Part shown: positions 14,963-19,424 of the stretch, one piece after another
How the letters are laid out: each line of letters starts with the position of its first letter
Numbering within the stretch: the first letter of the stretch is position 1
Source: Methanobacteriota archaeon
GTDB taxonomy: Archaea; Thermoplasmatota; Thermoplasmata; RBG-16-68-12
NCBI GenBank assembly: GCA_005878325.1
Contig: VBMR01000136.1
Location: 1-19,424 of the forward strand
DNA length: 19,424 bases
Reading direction: 5' to 3'
Program-made: the position numbers and the translations under genes
The notes under the pieces: generated by a model
Seen by the model: only the letters and a program-made list of their open reading frames with translations
Databases searched by the model: none
What the model was told of the DNA's origin: nothing

Positions 14963-15983
14963 GCGGGCGGGACCGGATCGCCTCGTAGGCCTTCGCGACC
15001 ACCTCCTTGTCGTTGGGCCACGCGACGAGCGTCATCGCCTCCCCTCGGCTAGCCCACCACGCTTTGTCGAAACCGGCTTCCAGTCGGAGTCGCCCACCCG
15101 TCGGAAGGGCGAGGAAGTACGAAATCCGCTTGTCGAAATTGACCCGGCGCGGGGGCCAGTAGTATGTGTACCGGACCTGGGCGATGGGGTTCAGGAGTTT
15201 TACGCGAAGGCCCGTCTCCTCCCGAACTTCTCGGACGGCCGTGTCCCGTGCGGTCTCCCCTCGCTCCATCTTCCCTTTCGGAAGGCACCAGAATCCCTCG
15301 TCGGTTCGCCGCAAGAGGAGAACGCGTCGACGAGGCCCGACGACGACCGCACCGCTCGCCCGGACCGTCTCGGTCGGTCGCCCCGGACGCGGTGGATCGC
15401 TGCGGAGGCTCTTCCTTCGATGGGCATGCCCCCGGGCCGTCCGGAAGTCGCTTCGCAGGTCGGACCCGAGTTCGCGGTTGTACAAGACCGCCGCCGGGTG
15501 GTAGGTGGGGATCACGGGAACTCGGCCCATGAGGAGGACGCCTCCCCGGGCAATCCGGAGCTCGGCCCTCGGTCCCGCGATCGCTCGCAGGGCGGTCGCA
15601 CCCAGGGTCACGATGACCTTCGGCCGCACGGCCGCGATCTGGCCCAACAGGTACGGACGGCAGGCGGCCGCCTCGTCCTCCCGCGGTGCGCGATTCCCGG
15701 CGGGCCGGCACTTGACCACGTTGGTGATGAAGACCGACTCGCGCCGGATGCGCGCCGCGGTCAACGCCTCGGTCAGGACCTTGCCCGCCGAACCGACGAA
15801 CGGTCTTCCGGTGGCGTCTTCAGACCGCCCGGGTGCCTCGCCGATCAGGAAAAGGCTGGCCCCGACCGGACCCTCCCCCGGGACCGCTCGCGTCCGGCCT
15901 TTGTGGAGACGGCAACGGGTGCAAACCCGCACCGCGTCCGCGGTCCGTGCCAGATCTTCCTTCCGCGCCCCCCGGTCCGTCAC
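14901..15983 (-). CDS. Family 4 uracil-DNA glycosylase fused to a Nudix hydrolase
   Basis: The 360-residue protein joins two repair domains. Residues 1-190 form a family 4 (4Fe-4S) uracil-DNA glycosylase with cluster cysteines C21, C24, C92 and C108, motif 'GEAPGRSEDATGRPFVG' (48-64), 'NVVKCRP' and 'IPTYHPAAVLYN'. After a basic linker (about 190-207), residues 208-335 are a Nudix domain with a perfect Nudix box, 'GKMERGETARDTAVREVREETGL', fitting Gx5Ex7REUxEExGU. UDG removes uracil from DNA; Nudix enzymes clean damaged or excess nucleotides, and the exact substrate here is unknown. The last 25 residues are a basic, low-complexity tail whose codons overlap the 3' end of polX. It starts at a GTG (15983), 44 nt after the coiled-coil ORF. 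An indel joining two separate genes is possible, but the linker frame is clean. Confidence 0.9.
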   Translation of the reverse strand: MTDRGARKEDLARTADAVRVCTRCRLHKGRTRAVPGEGPVGASLFLIGEAPGRSEDATGRPFVGSAGKVLTEALTAARIRRESVFITNVVKCRPAGNRAPREDEAAACRPYLLGQIAAVRPKVIVTLGATALRAIAGPRAELRIARGGVLLMGRVPVIPTYHPAAVLYNRELGSDLRSDFRTARGHAHRRKSLRSDPPRPGRPTETVRASGAVVVGPRRRVLLLRRTDEGFWCLPKGKMERGETARDTAVREVREETGLRVKLLNPIAQVRYTYYWPPRRVNFDKRISYFLALPTGGRLRLEAGFDKAWWASRGEAMTLVAWPNDKEVVAKAYEAIRSRPLSAGRRGPSPGAKRSGRPRA

Positions 15984-16027
15984 GGGGCCCGCGAACGGTC
16001 GGGAGCCTCAAAGCCTTCGCGGGTGCT

Positions 16028-16258
16028 TCACGAACGCTGCTCGGCGCGGAGGTTCGTGAGTTCCTTGATCTTCGGTTGGACCTTTTCGATCTTCCCCTCG
16101 AGCTTCGCCCGGACCCGCTCGAACCTGCGTTCCGCCTTCAGCCGGTCGACGGTCGCGCCTTTCAGGAGCTGCTGGGCCCGTCGGATCTCGGCCCGATAGC
16201 CCGCCTCGATGCGGCGGAGACGTTTCAGCTTCCGTTCGATCTTGTCCGCAGACGGAAT
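16028..16258 (-). CDS. Coiled-coil protein with no standard start codon (candidate AUU start)
   Basis: The frame encodes a highly charged continuous helix, for example 'KIERKLKRLRRIEAGYRAEI' followed by repeated K-L-E/K-x-K-I-E-K-V patterns, ending at TGA 16028. The codon choice is typical of this genome. The frame is open back to the TAA of the upstream hsp20 gene but contains no ATG, GTG or TTG before the coiled coil. The best start is ATT at 16258, which gives 76 residues and is preceded at 8 nt by a strong ggagg (within gggaggg, 16269-16275). Alternatives are a start at the out-of-frame ATG (16275 region) with a single-base indel, or readthrough from hsp20. It lies 42 nt after hsp20 and 44 nt before the UDG-Nudix GTG, as the middle gene of a likely operon. 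Function unknown. Confidence 0.6.
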   Translation of the reverse strand: MPSADKIERKLKRLRRIEAGYRAEIRRAQQLLKGATVDRLKAERRFERVRAKLEGKIEKVQPKIKELTNLRAEQRS

Positions 16259-16300
16259 GTCTCGGCCCTCCCATGGCCCGCCCGAGGCCCATCCGAGACC

Positions 16301-16729
16301 TTAGGTCGGGGGCCGTTTGCGGGAGATGACCACGTCGAGGACGCCATTGGTATACGTGTACTTCAGCGTGTCGCGGTCCGCGTCCTCCGGCAGGTCCACG
16401 ATCGTGAAGTAGGAGCGGTCGCCATCCCCTTGGATCAGGAGCTTGTCCGCGTCCAGCCGGACCCGCACGCCCTCCCGTTGGACGCCCGACATCTCGGCCG
16501 TCAAGAAGATGGCCGAATCGGTGAGGATCACGTCGACGAGGGGATCCCGCGTCCGGATCTCCTGTCCCTCGAGCGCGGGGCGGGGAGCCTCCAACCGCGA
16601 CTCCCGCGAACGCGTGGTAAAGCCGTAGATGAAGGGCTCCCGAAAGACGCCGAGCTTGCCTTCGAACGCATCCTTCAGCATGCGTTGAATGGCCCGCCGG
16701 GTCTCCTCAAACTCGTCCTCAACGCTCAT
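16301..16729 (-). CDS. Small heat-shock protein, Hsp20/alpha-crystallin family
   Basis: The 142-residue protein has an N-terminal helical arm ('EETRRAIQRMLKDAFEGKLG') and an alpha-crystallin-type domain from about residue 62 to the end. That domain carries 'DVILTDSAIFLTAEMSGVQR', 'VRVRLDADKLLIQGDGD', 'YFTIVDLPEDADRDTLKYTY' and the family's near-terminal 'NGVLDVVISRK'. Such proteins are ATP-independent holdases that bind unfolding proteins. The usual C-terminal I-x-I oligomerisation motif is absent, as the protein stops four residues after ISRK. The ATG at 16729 is the only reasonable start. The nearest TATA element (16815-16822) would leave a leader of about 64 nt, unusually long for this window and perhaps regulatory. 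It is followed on the same strand by the coiled-coil ORF and the UDG-Nudix gene. Confidence 0.88.
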   Translation of the reverse strand: MSVEDEFEETRRAIQRMLKDAFEGKLGVFREPFIYGFTTRSRESRLEAPRPALEGQEIRTRDPLVDVILTDSAIFLTAEMSGVQREGVRVRLDADKLLIQGDGDRSYFTIVDLPEDADRDTLKYTYTNGVLDVVISRKRPPT

Positions 16730-16814
16730 GGGGGAATCCCTGGCCTTCGCTCGGAACCGCCGTCCTTCCGCCGCGGCTCCCCTGCCTCCTGAAGGAAATG
16801 ATGGACTCGAAGCG

Positions 16815-16822
16815 TATTATAG
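16815..16822 (-). promoter_or_regulatory. TATA box of the hsp20 unit
   Basis: On the minus strand this reads ctataata, in an AT-rich pocket. Predicted transcription start is near 16793, leaving about 64 nt before the hsp20 ATG. An aggagg motif at 16785-16790 lies at the predicted 5' end but has no start codon at a suitable distance. Confidence 0.5.
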
Positions 16823-16900
16823 TTTTCGCGCGGCCCCGGATTTTCCTGATGGCACCCGCGTCACGTTGCCCATTTCTCCGTCGAACGTAGGACAGGGCAT

Positions 16901-17251
16901 TCAACCCGGTGGCGGCGACGGACTCGGAGGGGGGGTGGCTTTGGCGGGAGCCGCGGGGGCCGGGGTCGGCGGCGGTTGGGCGGTCCTCGGAGACGGCTTG
17001 CCCGCGGCGACCATCGCGATCCGCTCCACGAGCATCCGGTATCGCGGGATGCCGACGAACTCGATTCGCCCGTTCACGAGGATCGCGGGACCAAACTGCA
17101 ATTTGTGCTTCGCAAGGGTCGCTTTGCTCTCCGCCGGGGACAGGACCTCGGCGGTCCACTCGGGATGGTCCGCCCGGAGGCGATCCGCTATCTCGCGGGT
17201 GCGGTCCTCCTGGAACTCCTGCAGGGAGGACAAGAACGTGACGGTGACCAT
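16901..17251 (-). CDS. Thioredoxin-fold protein without active-site cysteines, proline-rich tail
   Basis: The 116-residue product starts 'MVTVTFLSSLQEFQED' and continues through an 'AEVLSPAESKATLAKHKLQF' helix into 'GPAILVNGRIEFVGIPRYRM', the beta strand with the cis-Pro position and closing helix of a thioredoxin/glutaredoxin fold. Where a CxxC should follow the first strand it reads L-S-S-L-Q-E-F-Q, and the protein has no cysteine at all, so it cannot be a thiol redox enzyme. From about residue 85 the tail is almost only Pro, Ala, Ser and Thr. I chose the ATG at 17251 because an actttat TATA element lies about 31 bp upstream; the longer GTG form (17296) would start upstream of that TATA. 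It is divergent from dtdA. Function unknown; a binding or scaffold role is an inference. Confidence 0.7.
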   Translation of the reverse strand: MVTVTFLSSLQEFQEDRTREIADRLRADHPEWTAEVLSPAESKATLAKHKLQFGPAILVNGRIEFVGIPRYRMLVERIAMVAAGKPSPRTAQPPPTPAPAAPAKATPPPSPSPPPG

Positions 17252-17278
17252 TCCGTCGCGGCGTACCCGAGGGGCCCA

Positions 17279-17285
17279 CATAAAG
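17279..17285. promoter_or_regulatory. Shared bidirectional TATA element for the thioredoxin-like gene and dtdA
   Basis: The plus strand reads cataaag and the minus strand ctttatg. The centre is about 31 bp from the thioredoxin-like ATG (17251) and about 30 bp from the dtdA ATG (17312). No other TATA-like element occurs in the 60-bp gap. A ggagg motif at 17300-17304 precedes the dtdA ATG but would fall largely before the predicted transcription start. Confidence 0.6.
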
Positions 17286-17311
17286 TTTGTGCGCACCCGG
17301 AGGAAAGACCC

Positions 17312-18178
17312 ATGGCGGTCGGCGACCTTCCCGGGCCAATGCGGTTCCTCGTCGCGTCCGAGGCCGACGAAGCGAGTCGCACGCAGCGGGAGGAACTACT
17401 TCGGACGGCGTCGTGGACGTCGGACCGGGAATTCGAAGGTCGGCCGACTTGGCGGCACGGAGACCTCGCCCTCGTCACGGTGCCGGAGCACCACCTGTAC
17501 CGGGACCACCTCGACCGGGACCTCGACGCCGCGTTCGGCGTCCCCGTCGATCTCGTTGTGTATCTTTCGAAGCATCGCTCGGAGAGCGGTCGGCCGAGCC
17601 TCACGGTCCATCCGATCGGAAACCCCGGAGCCGCGGAATTCGGAGGGCAACCGGAGACCCTGGTTCCCGCGGCCCCGCGGTGGATGACCGCCGCCCTACG
17701 CGGTCTGCGTCAAGAGGCCCGCGATCTCCCCTTCGAGGTGACCTTCGAAGCGACCCACCATGGGCCGTATCTGGAGGCACCGACCTTCTACATCGAGCAG
17801 GGAAGCACGGAGCGGGAGTGGTCCGATCCCAAAGCGGCCCACGCGATCGCTCGGGTCCTCCTCTCTCTGGCGCCGCTCGACGCCCCGATCGCCATCGGAA
17901 TCGGAGGAGGGCACTACATGCCGCGCCACACGAGCGTCGCCCTGACCCGGCGCATCGCCTTCGGCCACCTCTTGCCGTCCCACGTGCTCGACGCGTCCAC
18001 GCTCGACCGGATCGACCGAGCGGTGGATCGAACGCCGGGAGCCCAGATTGCGTACCTCCACCGGAAATCTTTGTCGACACCGCTCCTTCACGCAATCGAA
18101 CGGCGGCTCGAGTCGCTCGGAATCCGCGTCGTCCGGGAGGCCGACCTCGATGCCCGCGCCAAGGACGAAACTTCATAA
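17312..18178 (+). CDS. dtdA: Archaeal D-aminoacyl-tRNA deacylase (DTD2 type)
   Basis: The 288-residue protein matches the archaeal/plant DtdA family: 'MRFLVASEADEASRTQREEL' near the N-terminus, 'LVVYLSKHRSESGRPSLTVH' in the middle, 'FEATHHGPYLEAPTFYIEQG' and 'GIGGGHYMPRHT', the histidine-rich segments thought to form the zinc-dependent active site. The enzyme hydrolyses D-amino acids mischarged on tRNA, protecting translation. I chose the ATG at 17312 from the TATA spacing and the upstream ggagg; an in-frame ATG at 17339 begins exactly at the conserved 'MRFLVAS' and may be the true start. A longer frame upstream runs through the divergent gene and is rejected. The stop codon overlaps the kptA TATA element. 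All expected motifs are present. Confidence 0.93.
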   Translation: MAVGDLPGPMRFLVASEADEASRTQREELLRTASWTSDREFEGRPTWRHGDLALVTVPEHHLYRDHLDRDLDAAFGVPVDLVVYLSKHRSESGRPSLTVHPIGNPGAAEFGGQPETLVPAAPRWMTAALRGLRQEARDLPFEVTFEATHHGPYLEAPTFYIEQGSTEREWSDPKAAHAIARVLLSLAPLDAPIAIGIGGGHYMPRHTSVALTRRIAFGHLLPSHVLDASTLDRIDRAVDRTPGAQIAYLHRKSLSTPLLHAIERRLESLGIRVVREADLDARAKDETS

Positions 18179-18179
18179 A
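18173..18179 (+). promoter_or_regulatory. TATA box of kptA, overlapping the dtdA stop
   Basis: The element ttcataaa includes the dtdA TAA. Its centre is about 26 bp before position 18201, leaving a leader of about 16 nt that contains gggagaga, a possible ribosome binding site for the ATG at 18217. Confidence 0.5.
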
Positions 18180-18216
18180 CCGTCGACCGATATGAACGGC
18201 CCCAGGGAGAGATCGG

Positions 18217-18897
18217 ATGCTGAAGGAATGCCGTTCTCACGGGTATTTCCGTGAGGAGTTATGTCCACACTGCGGAAGCGAAGGGAAGTTCCTCCTCAAC
18301 GATGAGGAGGTCGCCCTGCTGGGACGGACCATGGCCGGCGTCCTCCGACACTTCCCGCAGCGGTACGGCTTGGAGATGGACGCCCACGGGTGGGTCGACC
18401 TGCGCGACTTCCTGACCGCAGTGCAAATCCGCAATCGCCGGTTTCGGTTCGTTCGCCAACACCATGTGATCGGTCTGATCGAGACGGATCCCAAGGGCCG
18501 TTACCAATTCGACGACGGGAAAATCCGCGCGACGTACGGACACTCGATGGACATCGAACTGGACCTGCCGACGGAGGGCATCCCCGACCTCCTCTTCTAT
18601 CCGACGACGGAGGAGGAGAGCCACTTGCTCATGGCGGCGGGACTCCGCCCGTCGGACCGGAAGATGGTGCACCTGAGCGCGACGTTCGAGGCCGCGCTCG
18701 AAGCGGGCCGAGTGCGGATCGCCCAGCCGGTGATCCTCGAGATCGACGCGAAGACCGCGCGGGCCTCCGGTGTTGTGATCCACAAAGCGGGGAAGACCGT
18801 CTACACGACGAAGGAAGTGCCGAACGAGTTCCTCCACCGATCCTCCCGAGTCGAGGAAGAGCTGCCGGCGGAATCTCCCGCCGACGCGCCCCACTGA
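18217..18897 (+). CDS. kptA: RNA 2'-phosphotransferase (KptA/Tpt1) with N-terminal zinc ribbon
   Basis: The 226-residue protein has a zinc-ribbon-like start (C5, H8, C16, C19 in 'CRSHGYFREELCPHCG'), as many archaeal KptA proteins do. The core follows: 'LLGRTMAGVLRHFPQRYGLE' (winged-helix lobe), 'GWVDLRDFL', 'FVRQHHVIGLIETDPKGRYQ', 'IRATYGHS', then the ADP-ribosyltransferase-like lobe with 'HLSATFEAALEAGRV' and 'VYTTKEVPNEFL'. Tpt1/KptA enzymes remove an internal RNA 2'-phosphate using NAD+, giving ADP-ribose cyclic phosphate. Archaeal tRNA splicing by RtcB leaves no such phosphate, so the substrate in vivo is open; capping of 5'-phosphates with ADP-ribose has been shown for some family members. 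The C-terminal 15 residues are acidic and outside the domain. It lies 38 nt after dtdA. Confidence 0.92.
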   Translation: MLKECRSHGYFREELCPHCGSEGKFLLNDEEVALLGRTMAGVLRHFPQRYGLEMDAHGWVDLRDFLTAVQIRNRRFRFVRQHHVIGLIETDPKGRYQFDDGKIRATYGHSMDIELDLPTEGIPDLLFYPTTEEESHLLMAAGLRPSDRKMVHLSATFEAALEAGRVRIAQPVILEIDAKTARASGVVIHKAGKTVYTTKEVPNEFLHRSSRVEEELPAESPADAPH

Positions 18898-18942
18898 AGT
18901 TCGATCGGGAACCGGGCGTTCCGCGCTCCCCTCCGGTCGGTC

Positions 18943-18950
18943 TATTTTTA
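18943..18950 (+). promoter_or_regulatory. TATA box of the RDD membrane protein gene
   Basis: The element tattttta gives a predicted start near 18973 and a leader of about 33 nt to the ATG at 19006. A second AT-rich piece (actttta, 18958-18964) just downstream could act instead. Confidence 0.45.
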
Positions 18951-19005
18951 TGCCCATACTTTTATGAAGGCCGGTCGGATATCGTCGCCTCCGGATGGGG
19001 ACGAC

Positions 19006-19424
19006 ATGCCGTCCGCTTTTGGCCTGATTGGGAACCCGGCTCTCCAGGAGCACTGGTTCAGCCGATTCCTCGCGTTCGTGATCGACGTCATCATTGTCGG
19101 GCTGCTCTACCTCCTCCTCGCCATCCCCACGAACCTCATCGCTTGGCCGTTCTGGCTCTCATCCGCCCTGGTCGGCTCCATCTGGTTTCTCTACTCGATC
19201 GGGCTCGAGACGATCTTCGGAGGGACCGTCGGAAAGAAAGTGTTCGCCCTCCGGGTCGTGGCGATCGACCGCAACCTCGACTTCGGGCATGCGTTGGTGC
19301 GGAACCTCTCGAAAATCCTGTGGCCCGTCCTGCTCTTCGACCTGCTCATCGGCGCCGGCATGCAAGGCGATCCCCGGCAGCGGTTGTTCGACCGGATCGC
19401 CGGGACGACCGTGACGCGGATGGA
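19006..19424 (+). CDS. RDD-family membrane protein, 3' end outside the window
   Basis: About 139 residues are visible. The RDD signature is clear: 'WFSRFLAFVIDVIIVGLLYL' (Arg and Asp in helix 1), a second hydrophobic helix 'FWLSSALVGSIWFLYSIGLE', the conserved 'FGGTVGKKVFALRVV', a third hydrophobic stretch 'LSKILWPVLLFDLLIG', and the closing 'RLFDRIAGTTVTR'. RDD proteins are three- to four-helix membrane proteins; some are linked to ion transport, but most have no known role. I chose the ATG at 19006; an in-frame ATG at 18964 would add 14 residues but sits too close to the TATA element. The frame is still open at the right edge, so any C-terminal extension, such as a zinc ribbon, is unseen. 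Confidence 0.87.
   Translation, partial: MPSAFGLIGNPALQEHWFSRFLAFVIDVIIVGLLYLLLAIPTNLIAWPFWLSSALVGSIWFLYSIGLETIFGGTVGKKVFALRVVAIDRNLDFGHALVRNLSKILWPVLLFDLLIGAGMQGDPRQRLFDRIAGTTVTRM

Noticed and set aside
16028..16303. Stop-codon readthrough from hsp20 into the coiled-coil ORF, which is in the same frame
   Set aside because: Hsp20 ends at a normal family position with TAA, the least leaky stop, and a ribosome binding site precedes the ATT; a separate start is the simpler reading.
1..19424. CRISPR arrays, insertion sequences, integrase or phage genes
   Set aside because: Apart from the TPR coding repeats I saw no regularly spaced direct repeats, transposase motifs or flanking inverted repeats.

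Overview
The window reads as a piece of an archaeal chromosome. It carries an archaeosine synthase (ArcS), an archaeal-type D-aminoacyl-tRNA deacylase (DtdA), an archaeal hypoxanthine/guanine phosphoribosyltransferase, a zinc-ribbon KptA, a DUF835 protein and a KaiC-like ATPase. Most genes have a TATA element about 25-30 bp before their start, so leaderless or very short-leader transcripts look common. DUF835, the KaiC/GvpD-like ATPase and leaderless genes together with high GC suggest an uncultivated member of the Thermoplasmatota. That placement is inference; no marker phylogeny was possible.

Layout. 1-3334 (minus) is one giant, edge-truncated TPR protein. 3400-4210 holds a small helical ORF, tRNA-Gly(TCC), and a tiny leaderless transcription unit with its own TATA box and a hairpin-plus-T-run terminator. 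4212-6846 (minus) holds a DUF835 protein, ArcS and a small membrane protein. 7031-9574 (plus) is a tight three-gene nucleoside salvage operon: an MTAP/PNP-type phosphorylase, an MTA/SAH/5'-deoxyadenosine deaminase and Hpt. 9575-9915 has no confident gene. 9916-10783 (minus) are two tandem paralogous winged-helix regulators. 10888-13187 (minus) is a KaiC-like double-domain ATPase downstream of a DUF72 protein. 13247-14962 (plus) is PolX. It converges with and overlaps a uracil-DNA glycosylase-Nudix fusion (14901-15983, minus), which is preceded by a coiled-coil protein with no standard start codon and by Hsp20. 16901-17251 (minus) is a cysteine-less thioredoxin-fold protein. 17312-18897 (plus) are DtdA and KptA, followed by an edge-truncated RDD membrane protein.

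Functional themes. The salvage operon forms a complete route by inference: MTA, SAH or 5'-deoxyadenosine is deaminated to the inosine analogue, phosphorolysed to hypoxanthine and converted to IMP. An Asn in the phosphorylase purine pocket supports 6-oxopurine specificity, matching the deaminase next door. PolX and the UDG-Nudix fusion suggest repair of damaged or uracil-containing DNA plus nucleotide-pool cleaning. ArcS, tRNA-Gly, DtdA and KptA are a loose scatter of tRNA/RNA functions. Two divergent gene pairs (DUF72/PolX and thioredoxin-like/DtdA) appear to share one nearly symmetric TATA element placed about 30 bp from both starts; a third case at 3401-3410 is possible.
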